DNA of 64,000 bases from assembly GCA_022661535.1 (NCBI GenBank), contig JAKULF010000011.1, positions 124,001 to 188,000 of the forward strand, given 5' to 3'. Made by a program: the position numbers and the translations under genes. Under the pieces are notes generated by a model that worked only from the letters and a program-made list of their open reading frames with translations, did no database searches and had not been told where the DNA came from. Shown here piece by piece: positions 35,701-49,289 of the stretch; position 1 is the first letter of the stretch; each line of letters opens with the position of its first letter. The DNA is from Eutypa lata (lineage: Eukaryota > Ascomycota > Sordariomycetes > Xylariales > Diatrypaceae).

Positions 35701-38700
35701 CATAATGCATCCCATGGCAATAAGGGGGGTCGTAGCGAAGCCCCATTCCTCCGCACCGAGCAGGCAAGCCATCGCGACATCACGACCGGTTCGGAGCTGG
35801 CCATCAGTCTGCACGACAACACGGCCACGGAGGTCGTTCAGGACGAGAGTCTGATGGGTCTCAGCAAGACCGAGCTCCCAGGGGAGACCGGCGTTCTTGA
35901 TGCCCGTCCATCGACTTGCTCCGGTGCCGCCGTCGTGGCCGGAGATCAGGATGTGGTCCGCCTTGGCCTTGGCTACACCCGAGGCGACGATGCCGACACC
36001 CGTCTCGGAAACCAACTTGACGGAAACGCGAGACCGAGGGCTGGAGCACTTGAGGTCGTAGATGAGCTGCTTCAGATCCTCGATCGAGTAGATGTCGTGG
36101 TGGGGAGGGGGCGAGATCAGACCGACACCGGGCGTAGAGTGACGAGTACGAGCAATGGACTTGGAAACCTTGTGTCCTGGCAGCTCGCCACCCTCACCAG
36201 GCTTGGCACCCTGGGCCATCTTAATTTGAAGTTCGTCTGAGTCGGCAAGGTAGGCTGACGTCACGCCGAATCGGCCGGAGGCAACTTGTTTGATGGCGGA
36301 ACGCATGGTGTCGCCATTAGCCTGAACTTGAGACCGCTCCGGATCTTCACCACCTTCACCCGTGTTGGATTTACCTCCCAGGCGGTTCATGGCAACGGCA
36401 AGAGTAGAGTGGGATTCCATCGAGATCGAACCATACGACATGGCGCCCGTGCAGAAGCGGCGGACGATGTCAGTCCAGGGCTCAACAGAGTCAATGGGGA
36501 TAGGCTTCCGATCCTCAAACTTGAAGTCAAGCATTCCACGCAGTGTGCAAGCTTTGATCTGCTCATACTCAGATCGGGAGTAAGCCTGGTAAGACTTGTC
36601 ATTCTTGGTTCGAACTGCGTCTTGGATATTGGCGATCGAAGCCGGGTCGTTGATGTGAGCCTCACCACCATCGCGCCAATGGTACTCGCCAGACTCTGGC
36701 AGACCGCTGATACCAACGGTATAACGCGAAGGGAAACCTCGCTCATGGAAGCGGAAGGCATCCTCAGCAATAAGCTCAAAGGTCACACCCTTGATACGCG
36801 AAGCTGTGCCCTTGAAGCAACGATCAACAACTTCATCGTCGACACCAAGAGCTTCGAAGATCTGGGCGCCTTTGTAGCTAGCAAGAGTAGATATTCCCAT
36901 CTTGCTCATGACTTTCAGGATGCCACCATCGCATGAATGCTTATAGTTAGCGATGAGGGTATCGTCAGAGAGCTTCTTTCGAATCAACCCTTCCCGGTTG
37001 AGCTTCAGTATGCACTCCATAGCAAGGTAAGGGTTGATTGCATCTGCACCGTAACCCAGTAGGACACACATGTGGTGGACCTCACGAGCTTCAGCAGTCT
37101 CAAGAACAATGGCTGCCAAGGACCGCCACTTGTTACTAACAAGGTGGTGGTGAACCATACCCGAAGCAAGGAGGGTAGAGACAGCCACGCGATCAGCGGA
37201 AGTCTTACGGTCAGATAGGATAATGATCCTGTCCCTTGCCTCGATGGCAGCAGTGGTCTCGTTGCAAATGAAGTCCAAGTGCTTTATATAGCCAGCAACA
37301 CCCTCGGACTTAGGAAAAGTCAGATCAATCTTCTTGACGGTCCACTCGGGATGGATCTTGGACATGTTGGTTATGGAGTTGAATTCTGGGATAGACAGGA
37401 TCGGGCTTGGAAGGAGCAAGCGGCCACACTGAGAAGGATCCATCTCAAGGAGATTGCCTTGAGGACCAACATAACATTCAAGAGACATCACGATAGATTC
37501 TCGGATAGGATCGATTGGCGGGTTCGTGACTTGAGCAAACAGTTCACGGAAGTAATCATAGAGCGGGCGAGGAGCTTGGGAAAGACAGGCCAAAGGACCA
37601 TCGTTACCCATGGACCCAAGAGCCTCCTTCTCATCCGAGGCCATCGGCGCAAGCAACAGACTAACTTGTTCATGGGTATAACCAAAAGATAGGAGCATAG
37701 GGTCTTCTTGCAGCCGGCTAGTGTCTGGCTTGGCAGCAACATCGATAGATAACTCTCCGGAGATCCGGCTGAGCACTTTAGGCAGCGTAATGAGTTCGCT
37801 GTCAATCCAAGAGCGGAAGTCATTGCGGCTAGACACGGCGGCCTTCAACTCGGAATCGTCAATCAGTCTTCCAGCCTTGGTGTCAACAAGCAGCATACGG
37901 CCAGGCTGCAGGCGCCCCTTCTGAACGACCTTCTCGGGCTCGACGGGGATAGTTCCAACCTCGGACGCGCAGATGATGCGGTCGTCATCTAAGATGTAGT
38001 AACGGCAAGGTCTTAAGCCATTACGGTCCAGGTTTGCACCACAGAACCGACCATCGGCGAATGTGAAGAGGGCGGGTCCATCCCAGGGCTCCATTTGGCA
38101 TGCCGCCCATTCATAGAAAGCCGCCTTCTTAGGGTCCATGGCAGTGTTACCCTGCCATGCTTCGGGGATCATCAGCATAACGGCTTCTGGCAACGAGAGA
38201 ACGCCGTTGATGGTAAGAAGCTCCAAGACGTTATCGAACGCGGCCGAGTCGGAGCCTCCATCCTCGACAATCGGATAAAGGTGTTCGAGTTCATCGCCGA
38301 AGATATCAGATTGCATCACACCTTCTCTAGCACGCATCCAGTTCTTGTTTCCGCGGAGAGTGTTGATTTCACCTGTTTACGAGTTAGATATCTACGCCCT
38401 GGTTGTCCCTAGGAGTTTACGCACCATTGTGAGCTGCCCAGCGTAGCGGCTGAGCACGGTCCCAGGAAGGGAAAGTATTTGTAGAAAAACGTGAGTGGAC
38501 CAAGGCAAAGTGTGCCTCATAGTCAGCGTTTACCAGGTCATGATAGTATGAATAAACTTGAACAGGGGCAAGCTGGCCCTTGTAAACAATGTTCTTGTTT
38601 GACAAGGAGCAGATGTAAAACCAGTTATGAAGGCCGATAGTGTGAGTAGCACGCTTCCGGAGGATATAGAGTTGTCTCTCGAACAGCCTCTCATCGAATT

Positions 38701-39506
38701 TCTCTGGGTCCGTTGTCTCAGGAGTGACCCCAGATCCATAAGCAGAAGTGAGCACCACGAAAGGTTGCAAAATAATAGGCTCACGCGAGGATGCAGCAGG
38801 TCCAAGTAGGGAAGAGTCTACAGGAGGTTTTCGCCAACCCAAAACTCGTAGCCCTAGTGACTCGGCAGTATCTTCCAACTGTCGCTTTGATTCATCCAGC
38901 GTTTCCTCATCAGGCTTAAAAAACAGGTTTCCCACAGCATATTGCCCCAGGGGAGGAAGCTTAACATCTTCCTCCTTTTCGAAGTTCTTGATGAAAAATC
39001 TGTGAGGAATCGAAGTCATAACACCCGCACCATCGCCATCTCGAGCGTCAGATCCCACCGCTCCCCGATGGGTCATGTTGCACAAAAGGTTACGAGCTGT
39101 TCGCGGTTAGTATGTATAATCCTCTCATAGGGGTAGAGACTTTGGAAGGATAACTTCACTCACCATCGCTAACAATTTTATGGCTTGCCTTGCCTTTGAT
39201 ATGGCTGCATGAAGAGTTAGTCATGTCCTGCTAATACCCACTAAGTAGAAGTCATCATATACATACCAGGCAAACCCTACACCACAGGCATCTTTCTCCA
39301 AGCTCGGGTCATACAAACCCCTAGAAAACAATAGTTAGCCTCGCCATATCTAACATGTACCTTATGTCACCCAAGACATACTGCTTCACCGGCAGGGCAC
39401 CAGCCCAAGAGTCGTTGTTCTCCGTTTGATATTCATAGGGATGGTAAGCGTCGGCTTCGGACTCGATCTGTGTTTGTCTATCGTCGAAATCGGCAGGCAG
39501 GCCCAT
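32717..39506 (-). CDS. GLT1: NADH-dependent glutamate synthase (GOGAT)
   Basis: Converts glutamine plus 2-oxoglutarate to two glutamates using NADH, the assimilatory partner of glutamine synthetase. Eight exons (39506-39382, 39320-39267, 39204-39164, 39096-38425, 38372-35686, 35593-35585, 35533-32916 and 32858-32717) encode 2,115 residues. A 53-residue propeptide precedes the catalytic Cys54 (KDACGVGF) of the Ntn glutaminase domain. Then come the central and FMN-binding synthase domains, the 3Fe-4S motif with Cys1186, Cys1192 and Cys1197, and the GXGXG beta-helix. The NADH-oxidising domain follows, with 4Fe-4S cysteines from about residue 1652 (CMDCGVPFC), GSGPSGLA near 1755 and GGGDTGND near 1885. 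The large and small bacterial subunits are fused, as usual in fungi. The sixth exon is only 9 nt and lies inside the 3Fe-4S loop. Confidence 0.96.
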
Positions 39507-42500
39507 GTCAGGCAAAAGGAGTGGTAGCCGAGTCTGAAAATAGGTCGGCTTGGTAGATGAACGGCGATGAGAGCAGCAAGATGCCGCTCAAACGTCGGAT
39601 CAGGTCTAACTAGAGAATAGAAAGATAAAATGTTAGTAATTTGGCAAACCACCAAATTAGAATTGTGGAATTCAAGGCAACTGTAATCCCAAGTGAATGG
39701 AAAGAAGATAGTTTCTAGACTACAATTAGATAAACAAAGAGAGAAAAAACACGCCAATGTTATATATACAATATGCACATTGACATCCACCATAGTACTG
39801 GTCTGAGAATGTCTTATGCAGATAGTGGGGGTCCAGAATTCCAGGCCTGGGAGTTGGGTATGCGATGGAACCGGCAAATGCGGGGTGATGACGCTAAGCA
39901 ACTGGTAATCCTGGTCTTGAACCCAAGAGTTAGGGTTTGTCTCGATTTTTTCTTCTCCCCCGAGTGGGGGATGCTACTCAGATCCTAGTAAGTACATCTG
40001 AGAAGATGCTGATATCGGTTGAGATTCCTGGTTTAGGTATCTCTCTCGTTCGTAGGTAAGGCAGGCAGACGCACTACACCCTCAGTCGCCCGACCCAGGT
40101 AATAAAATATGCTGACCAACCAATTCCCGCAATCGGGAGAGGGACTCATCGGATCGGATATAGGCAATTGAGAACCCCGTCTTTACCGTAGCATGAGAGA
40201 AGTTGAAAGTTGTATGAATATGGCATGTTGACTGATAGGTGATCTGGTGGTGTGTTCATTTTCCTTGGTCGTCCGCCTCGCTCATGTTCACCGAAAAGTC
40301 TGAGCTGAAAATGTGCTACCATGCTGATGGACACAAATTGCTTCTCGAACTGGCTTGAGTTTCGCCTTAGTGCAGAGATTCGTCAAAAGATAAACTCTCT
40401 TTCGGTGCCTTCTGAGGTATGTACGAAGTAACATGGCTTATGTAGTTCTAGCGTCATAAGTCCGTTCGAGTTGCAATTAAGCGGCTCCGCATTGGTCGAA
40501 TCATATGAAAATCGCAAAGCCAGAGGTCCAGAACGGGTCGGCCATTAGTTTGGCGTGGAGAGGGGTGATATGACGACAACCAATGGACAGTTGCCGAATT
40601 GCGACCATGAGGCTATCAATCGGAATTCTGATAGGACCATTGCCCATGCACAATCTGCAGAATCCATGATCTTTTTTTTTCTGGATCCCACCTAACGCAC
40701 GTATGCATGCCTCTCCCACATAATAAGGCCTTTGTATGTAATGGTTTGGTCGCCTTTGTGGAGCCGAATTTCTGCTTGGTAGAATACCGGAGAGCGCCGG
40801 CATCTGGAATATATGTGTGTGGCCATTTTGTTGCCGTTTGAACTCTCTCGTCTTCGGTCTCGTCGCTCGGGTCGTGGGTTCTAAGGTTGCCGAGTCCAAC
40901 ATTTGCAAGAAACATCAAGTAGCAAACAGTGCTGCTTGCCATTCCGAAAAGTATACCTTTCATAACAAACATATATATGACCTAAAGTGAAATTTACGGG
41001 AATAGAAAAATTATATACTTACAAGTTCACGTGTGCAAGGTTCTCTTGATTCTCTTGAATTGTCTTTTTTCAAAATATCTTTATTAGAGGATACGGGTCT
41101 CAAGAAGAAGCTAGGCAACGTGTGTTGAAATGAGATCTGGCAAGGGAGAGAAAGAAGAAGGGGAGGGGAGAGAAGGAAAGAGAGAGGTGTGGCAGTTGCT
41201 CTGCTTTATGGTCGGATGGATGGGAGTGAATACTTAGGAGGGGCTGCTAGGCTTTCTTTCTTTTTCTCCTTTCCTTCTCTGTTAGTCCGATGCGGCGAAG
41301 GAGGAGTCCGACTACTGGAGGGAGAGTTTTAAGAAAATAACCATTCACTTTGCACATTTAGCAGGATAGACTAGGGGTTCTGGAGGGCTCTGGTAGGTAA
41401 TCCAAGGGTATAGGTAGGTTAGGTAGTCAGACATGTAGGTAGTGCAGCGATTATCCCCCACTAACACTAACAAGTCATTAATACACGGCCACCTGTATCG
41501 GTGCGCTTGAAGTGGGGTGAATATTCAACGCCGAGAGACGGACTGATAATCTTATCCAGGTGCAAAAACCCACTATCTTCTCTATTAGCTTGAAAACCCC
41601 ATGCTGCAATGTATTTGTATTGATTGGATCCTGTTAATTGGCTCCTCGTTCGTTTCAGTCATCTCAGTGACGTTACCGGAGCTCACGTCTCTACAAAAGC
41701 CCCGCAGCCTCATTAACTGTTGACAAATACACTATGCTGATTGGATGAAAAATGACTTCAACCAGCCTTCTTCCTTCCGTATTAACTACCTACCTACGTA
41801 AGAAGAAGTCAGACAGGTTATACGAACTCTACATCGGTAATTTATGAGCTACATAAGATTAGTTAGTCTTCATAAAGTTCAACTTCATAACTTCCTCTCG
41901 TCTCTATCTTCGAGGAAGAGAACCTCATAAGAATACAGTAAATAACCATATCTTCCAGCTGAAATAACAGCAACACACATCATGAGAGGTGGTTCGACTA
42001 AGTTATAAGACCTGCACTAGCAAACATGGAGTATGTAGACAAAAAATTTCTCCCGAGGCAAATTCGTCAATAATAGGCATCTTCAAGCGATCAGTGAATA
42101 TTTGTCAGGCTATTGCGAGTATATAATTACATGTATTATGCAAATCTAACAACCTCTCTCCTCAGTGAACAGATTTTCTTTTTCTTCCCTCCCACCAAAG
42201 CATCTAGATGTCTCCAATAAGAGTCTTACGCATTGGGCAAAGAGATGATGACTTTAGAGAATATGTGTACTCTGTATCTAAAGAGCCTGCTTCCAGCTAT
42301 ACCTACTACTCATTCACTTCCAGTCTAAAATGGACGATCGGAATGCGCCGGAACCCAACAACTCCAAGGTGGATTGAGGTATAATGCGTGACTACTCTGC
42401 TACAAAGCAGGGACTTACGTCCGAACTTAAGTAGGAGTCTACCTACAGTAGGTATATAGTGGGCACGGAGCCAATATCTCTTCGGCTCTGTATTCATTGC

Positions 42501-45500
42501 AGGGACCAGGTTTAGTATAACAACAAGCTTTGAGTATCTCGCAAGTCCCACAAAACAGAATAAAATAGCGTAGATCCCAAATACCCAGTTCTCAATTCGC
42601 CGTGGCCCCCCTCATCGATGAAAACGAGCCAAGGGCCCAAGATGCCTCCCCTCCTTTCGAGTTGTATTTTATAATACATATGTAAGGATTATGGATACAT
42701 ATGTATCTACCTAGGTAGTCAGCTAGTGGAGGCATGTTTGGTGTTTCGACCTGACAAGTCGTACCGTAAATCGGACCCGTTCCGTCTTCGCTACCAAACT
42801 AGAGACTGCCAGCCTTAAGGGATAGGTAGACTTGTGTAAGAGAAATATGGCATGGATATTCCCAAGAAGTCTATAGCACCCCACACTATGAGGGCAAGCA
42901 CAGGGCAAGGGTCCAACAAGGGCTGCAGGGATTTGAGTAACCCTGTTGCATACAAAATACTATGTAGGTGTTGCGCGCCAAGGGCATGTGAATGAGAATA
43001 AAAGCCGCTTGAGCTTCGTGGGGTACATCCAATCAGGAGGTGCGATTTCGAAGGCAGCTTGTTGTCAGTTTGCTTGTCCGATGTCGCGCCTGGAGATATT
43101 GGGTACTTGTACCAGGTTTGGTCAGCATCGGGGAACAAGATGGATGGGGTCCGTTCTATGCGAGCATCGGAAAGACATCCCACTTTCAAGGGTTTTAACG
43201 ACGCGAATGTTTCCTGTAAGCTTGAACGGAATGCGTTCTAATGGCTACGCATGCTAGAGAGTAATATCCGTGAAGCCGCGTATACATACTCATGACCACT
43301 AGTATAGATTAAATAGACTTAGGTCTGGGGTTAGTTAGAAGCGATCTACAGTTCGAGTTGATGTTCTAGATCTAAATTTGCTTAGGGGAATTATTCTGCC
43401 ATGTGTTGGATACCTCTACCTACATCCTACTTACCAGTCCGCCAGTCTACCCCCTACCTACGTACATGTAAGTGACGATCAGGCAACTAGAACATTTATG
43501 AGTGTGGGTGCATGCGGCGTGGGATGTCGCTATCAAGATGAGCTCAAAATGGAAGTCCTGGGCTGGGCGTGTAAGTGAAGCATGTATGATAATCTCGATT
43601 TGGCGCTGCATGTAACAATATTAGGACTTGATATGGCATCTTTCCATTTAAATATGGAAAGTATGCACGGGATGGGTTACTCACCGGGGTGTCATTCGAG
43701 GAATATTGGCTACTGCCCTTCACTGGCGTGGCACGTTTCTGCACATCACTGTAGTATTGGAAGTATGTAGGAGAGTGGGAAAGGCCCTGCATTGGGCAAG
43801 ATAAAGTCATCAGCGTTACATTCGCGCTATAAAATTTTACTTTTTGGCCTCGTGACTTTATGGGATCATAACAATTTGATACCTAAGTACTCGCTAAGCA
43901 ACAGAATATATATATATATATATATTAAAATTGCTCCTGATCAAGTAGGTAACCTTACGACCAATCGTATTACATGTGTTGGATATGAGACACCTTACAT
44001 ATCTCGTTAGAAACAAACTTGAACTATAGTTAAGTGGTTCCGGGTTACGTTACACATCCAGACGTCATGATCAACTTCACGTTACCACAACCAGGAAACC
44101 AAATTTCCAATGAGCTGGGCAGCTGCTGGGCCAGTGCACCCGCCACTCTAGGCCACTACCCCGTACATTCCCCCCCAAAAAAATCTGCCATAGAGATCAC
44201 CTCTACACTCGACCCCTTGTTTTATTGTAGGAGGGGCCCCCACTGCCCAGCAAAAGAGAACTTCGACGAAATACTTTTGGCCTATATAACCACCTATCGT
44301 TAACATAAAACATATAGATATATACACTTAACGGATAGATTAAAGCAATATTAATACAACAAAAAAAATTCTCGCTGATAAAAAAGTGAATATACTCTTT
44401 GAGCAAGGGCAACTACAAGCAGTGGCGAAGTCATCGACCCATTGAATAAGAGTGCTCCTCCTACAATAAAACAAGGGTTCGAGTGTATAGTAATAAGTAA
44501 TTGGTAGCCAGTAGCCTAACTGCCTGACAACAAAGACGTGGAGATCAGTGCGGAGTCTTCTCCTTCATACCCCTCGAAGCCTAATTCTACCTACTACGTA
44601 TGTATATACATATGTAGTTGATCGTTGATCTTAGTGGAAATATTCACTATCGGCAAAATTTGGAATTTTGATAGAGCCAAGAGGAACTTCGAGTCTTGAG
44701 TGCTCTATCGAAGTTACAGCGCATAGAAAATAGATGTGGTTGGTCGGCTGAGTTGAGCCGCACCGAATTCGGCTTTACTCTATAACTAGCACATGGCTCT
44801 AGAAAGCCAAAAAAATTTGGCCGAATACGTCCTTACATCTAGGCCGGAAAGTGCCAGCCAGACATGGAAAGCCAAGCATTCTAACCCGGCAACACTGATA
44901 TTGTAGATTCCGAAAAGTCCCGACATTGAAGAAGCTTGTGTTCCACTCGCATCGAGACGCGAGGTAGTAAAGCTGTGGGTAAGGGGGCGGTTTTACACTA
45001 ATGTAGGAATTTCTCTCTGACCGCATGTGAGTTGTAACTATGTATCCTCAACCCTTTCCACTAGCCAGGTCGACTATAAGCGACGACCCGCTAAAAAGGA
45101 GTCTAAAGACTATCCATTACCTCATAGAAACCAGCATTCCCCGTACGTGCGGTCCGGTCAATCGCAGCCTCATCAACGTCGATTTACAATAAATATGACA
45201 AAAGGCTATTCTTTACCCGGAGAATCTCAGCCAAGTCGTGTCCGAGCCAAATGGCGGTCGAACGAATGAAGCAACTATTTTCTCGACTACTGTCTTTCTC
45301 GACTCACATACCTACTCCAAAGCCTGAAGGGGGTGACCGGTATACTAACTGATTCGAGGATCGACAATTCCAAATGATCCTGAGTAATGTGCTCGTATAC
45401 TATCAATACCAGTCATTAACATATAGACACACACACACACATACGTACATACTTATCATCACAACATGCATCGGTTCCACGAAGTCCAAACCATCAATTA

Positions 45501-46264
45501 ACACTTAGTTACCCTCCAACGAAACTCTAAATTTCATTCATCGATAACTACGTTACAGCGCGTATATTGTAGCGACGAATAATACGAATTGGATGAAACC
45601 CATCTCGGAGAGTCGCTGGCTTGGCCGCAGAGCCAAGGTTCAGTATTTAACCGTAAGATTTGGGATAGATATTCTCCTATCTCAACAACTAGTAGAAGGT
45701 AACTCGCTAGCCGTAGTCCAGGCATACCTACCTACGTATATATGTAGGTACCTCTCCTTGTCCGCATAGAGGAACATCATGTTACCTACATATGTACTAT
45801 CAATGATGTTAGGCACGGCCTCGCTTTCACATGCGAAAAGAAAACAATAAATATATGAATAGCCAACGTGGACAATGGGACTTGGACCCTGAAATACGCA
45901 TATAGAAGGTAGTACTCGAAGTGATTAGACAGGGTTCTCCAATCGACCCCGCACCCCACATCGTGAAGCTTCAAATAAGTAACTTTTGGTGACGGGCATC
46001 TATGCTGTTCTTTTCTAACTACCTAGAGGCTAGGTAATGCGATATATCAATGGAGAATATCGTGTACAAATGATATTTTAATAGGATTCAGCAAATTTAG
46101 ATAGCAAGCTTACATACATGTACTGCCCAGCGTATACACTGTTAGGTCCGGCTGGCCGTACTCGACAATGGCAGTTACTCTAGTTCGATTAAGTAAGCTG
46201 TATGTAACTAACTATAATCTTCGATAAGCGATAAAGCACGGCTGACATTGAAGGTTGATGTTTA
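39507..46264. other. Long gene-poor interval
   Basis: Nearly 7 kb between GOGAT and the RIP island. Apart from one doubtful ORF (40616-40972) the frames are short, overlap on both strands (for example 42815-43189 minus against 42946-43257 plus) and have no motif I recognise. The first few hundred bases are the GOGAT promoter. TA and TAGGTA simple repeats occur, including (TA)n at about 43907-43924. Confidence 0.5.
40616..40972 (-). CDS. Doubtful small protein with N-terminal hydrophobic segment
   Basis: A 118-codon frame begins with ATG and has a hydrophobic stretch at about residues 5-27 (KGILFGMASSTVCYLMFLANVGL). This could be a signal peptide or membrane anchor. A hydrophilic, charged region follows (DPSDETEDERV). 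The second half looks random and overlaps another frame, so if the gene is real its 3' part is probably spliced or decayed. I do not recognise the family. Confidence 0.3.
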   Translation of the reverse strand: MFVMKGILFGMASSTVCYLMFLANVGLGNLRTHDPSDETEDERVQTATKWPHTYIPDAGALRYSTKQKFGSTKATKPLHTKALLCGRGMHTCVRWDPEKKRSWILQIVHGQWSYQNSD

Positions 46265-46349
46265 CTTGTAGGCCTTTAAGAGGAGGTTTACCGAAGGCCT
46301 TATTCATTTCGCTTCGCGAAGTAAGTTGCAAAACTTTAAAATAAAGCAA
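46265..46349 (+). repeat. Left terminal inverted repeat
   Basis: Begins CTTGTAGGCCTTTAAGAGG and includes the motif TTCGCTTCGCGAAG. It pairs with the reverse complement of 49205-49289. Relative to the right copy nearly all differences are G-to-A or C-to-T, so this arm is the more mutated one. Confidence 0.85.
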
Positions 46350-49204
46350 AATTATAAAATAATTCTTTTTTGTTATATAAATATAGCTTTAAAAGAAGTT
46401 AATTATAATTCGATTATATTAAATTAATTTATAATATTATTTAATTTAAATTATTTTATATTTTAAATATAAATTATTTAATTTATAATATATTAATTTT
46501 TAAAGTTTTAAATAAATTATATAATTATACGAATTATTATAATTATTAATTTAATAAGTATATTTTAAATTATTTTAAATAATATTTAAGTTAATATTTA
46601 ATAAATTTTAATAATTAATTAATTTATAAATTTCGTTAAAATTATATTAAATTAATAATTAATTAATTAATATATATTTTAAATTTAAAGTTTTTAAAAC
46701 GTATTATTATAATATTATTAATTAATTATATTTATTATTTAATAATAATAATTTTATTAATTTTTATATTATTAAATAATATTTTAAAACGATTTTAAAT
46801 TTAATTTTTTTTTAATATTATTATATTTTTTAATAAATAAAACTTTTTTTTAAATTTACGATTTTCGTTTTTAATGTTTTTATTTATATTAAAGTTAATT
46901 TTTATATTAATAATTTTATTATTTATTTTAAAAATTAAAAATAAATTAAATTTAAATATATTTTTTTTTATATATTATATAAAATAATAATAATAAAGTT
47001 TTTTTTTTAAATTTATTAAATATAAATTTTATATTAAATAAATTTATAAAATTTTCGTTAATTCTTTTATATAATTTAAAGTTTAATTTTTTAAAAAAGT
47101 ATTTAAAGTTATTTAATATTTAAAAATTAATTATATTAATTTTAAATATAAAATTTAATTAAATTAAAAAATTAATTTATAAAAAGTTATTTCGTTTTAA
47201 TAAAATATATAATTTATTATATTTAATATATTTAAATTAATTTTTAAATTAATAAAAGTTTATTTTATTAATATGTTATTTATTTTAAAAAGTTTTTTTT
47301 ATTTTAATAATTATATTTCGAATTATTTTAAATTATTTTTTATTATTATTTTTATAATTTTTTTTAATTTATTATTAAAGTCGTTATTTTATTTAATTAA
47401 TAATAATATAAATAATTAATAAATTTTATAAAAAAATAAAATAACGTTTTATTTTATTCGTTATTTTTTATAACGTATTTTAAAGTTAAATATAACGAAT
47501 TATATTTATCGTTAAAAAAAATATATTCGTTAATTATTTTCGTTATTATATTTTTAAAAATAACTTTAAGTAAATTATTTTAATTTATTATTAATTTAAA
47601 ATTTTTTATAATTTTTTTTATTATCGTTTTAACTTTAACGTATTAATTATTAAAAGAAAATACTTTAAAATATTTTTTTTTTAAATTTATTTTTTATTAT
47701 TTTTAATTTTAAAATTACGTAATTAAATTTATAAAAAAATATTTTTATTTTTTTAAATTTAAAAAATACGTTTTTTTTAAAAAGCTTTTTTCGTATATTT
47801 TTTAAAAATTATTTATAAAGTTTATATAAATAAAAAAAACTTTTTTATAAATTATAACGCGAAATAATATCTTTTAAATAACTTTTTTTATAAGTTTAAA
47901 AAAAAAATTTATATAATTATAAAACGTATAATAAATATAATAATAAAAATAAAACTTATATATTATTTTATAAATAATATTTAATAATATTAATAATAAA
48001 ATAATTTAAAAAATTATTTATAATTAATAAATATTTAATTTTTTTAAAATATTATATTTATTATTTTATAAATTTAAGTTTATTATTAAAGTTATTAAAT
48101 TTATAATTATTTATATTTTTAATATAATTATATATATTATATTTAAATTATTTTTTAAAAATATAATTTAAATATTTAAAAGTTAAAAATTATTTAAATA
48201 AATATTTATTAAAAAAATATAAATAATTTATATAAATTTTTAAATTAAAAAAAATAATTTTTAAATAAATAAAAAAAATATTATTTTTAAAATTAATAAA
48301 AGTTTATTTTTTTTAAAATTAATTTTTAAATATAATATATAAAAAAAATTATTCGTTATTAACGTTATAAATATTAATTATAATAATATAATTTTTATTA
48401 TTAAAATTATTTAATTTAAACTTTTTAAAAAGCTTTATAATAATAACGATTTTTTTTATTATTATTAATATTTTTTATAAAAATATTACTTTTATTATTA
48501 TTTTAAATATTAATAATTTATATTTTATTTTTTTTATAATTTTTTTAAAAATTTTAAAAAATTACTTTATATTATTAATTTACGCTTTAAAATCTTTACA
48601 CGCGTTAAATATAAAACGTTACGAAAATAACTTTATTTTTAAATATTTTTTAAGTTATTTTAATAATTACGAAAAATATATAAACTTTATAAAAAATATT
48701 TAAAAACGTTATAAATAATTTATAATATTAAATATAATATTATAAAACGTTAATAATATTTCTTTATATATTAACTTTATAAAAGTAAATAATAATTATT
48801 TTTTATTTTTAATAAAAATTATAAATTTTTTTTTATTATTATTAATTATATATAAAACGTTCGTTTATTATAATATTTTTAATTTATAATATATAATAAA
48901 TAAATTAACTTTTAAAGTATTTTTTAACGATTTAAATATATTTTTTATAATAAAATAATTACGATATTTTAACGAAAAATTATAAACTTTAACGTATATT
49001 TTATAAGTAATATATTAACGCGTATTATTTAAATTTACGTTTTAAAAAAATATAAATTAATTTTTAAATATTTTAATAAATCGTATAAATAAAAATAAAA
49101 TAATTTTATTAATAAATAAAATAAAAATTACTTCGAAAGTGTTATTTAAAGTGTAAAAAACACGTATTTTAATAATAGTTATTACGAAAAGTTGTTTTAA
49201 AGTT

Positions 49205-49289
49205 TTGTTTTATTTCAAGGTTTTGCAGCCCACTTCGCGAAGCGAAGTGGATAGGGCCTTCGGTGGACCCCCTCCTAAAGGCCCACAGG
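49205..49289 (-). repeat. Right terminal inverted repeat
   Basis: Read on the minus strand it begins CCTGTGGGCCTTTAGGAGG. It contains a perfect 8-bp hairpin, CACTTCGC-GAA-GCGAAGTG on the plus strand at about 49231-49249. This hairpin is partly broken in the left arm. Confidence 0.85.

Larger units (their letters stand above)
46265..49289. mobile_element. RIP-saturated TIR DNA transposon (Tc1/mariner- or Fot1-like)
   Basis: A 3,025-bp element bounded by imperfect terminal inverted repeats of about 85 bp and flanked on both sides by TA (46263-46264 and 49290-49291), the target duplication of Tc1/mariner-class elements. The interior, about 46340-49190, is almost purely A/T. The few remaining C and G are mainly in CG, with some in CTT/ACT/AGC, while CA and TG dinucleotides are nearly absent. 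This is the footprint of heavy CpA-to-TpA repeat-induced point mutation. No open frame survives, so any transposase gene is dead. The two TIRs differ almost only by C/T and G/A transitions. Classification rests on the TIRs and TA duplication, not on a transposase, so the superfamily is an inference. Confidence 0.8.

Noticed and set aside
42815..43257. Overlapping frames of 124 codons (minus) and 103 codons (plus)
   Set aside because: They overlap on opposite strands, show no domain, and lie in a gene-poor region.
44400..44490. Another GGGTTCGA-containing stretch resembling a tRNA T-arm
   Set aside because: The flanking sequence does not form a cloverleaf; a chance match.
46310..49210. A centromere-like or mitochondrial A/T block
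   Set aside because: Its edges are TIRs with a TA duplication and it has no mitochondrial genes, so an inserted, RIP-mutated transposon explains it better.
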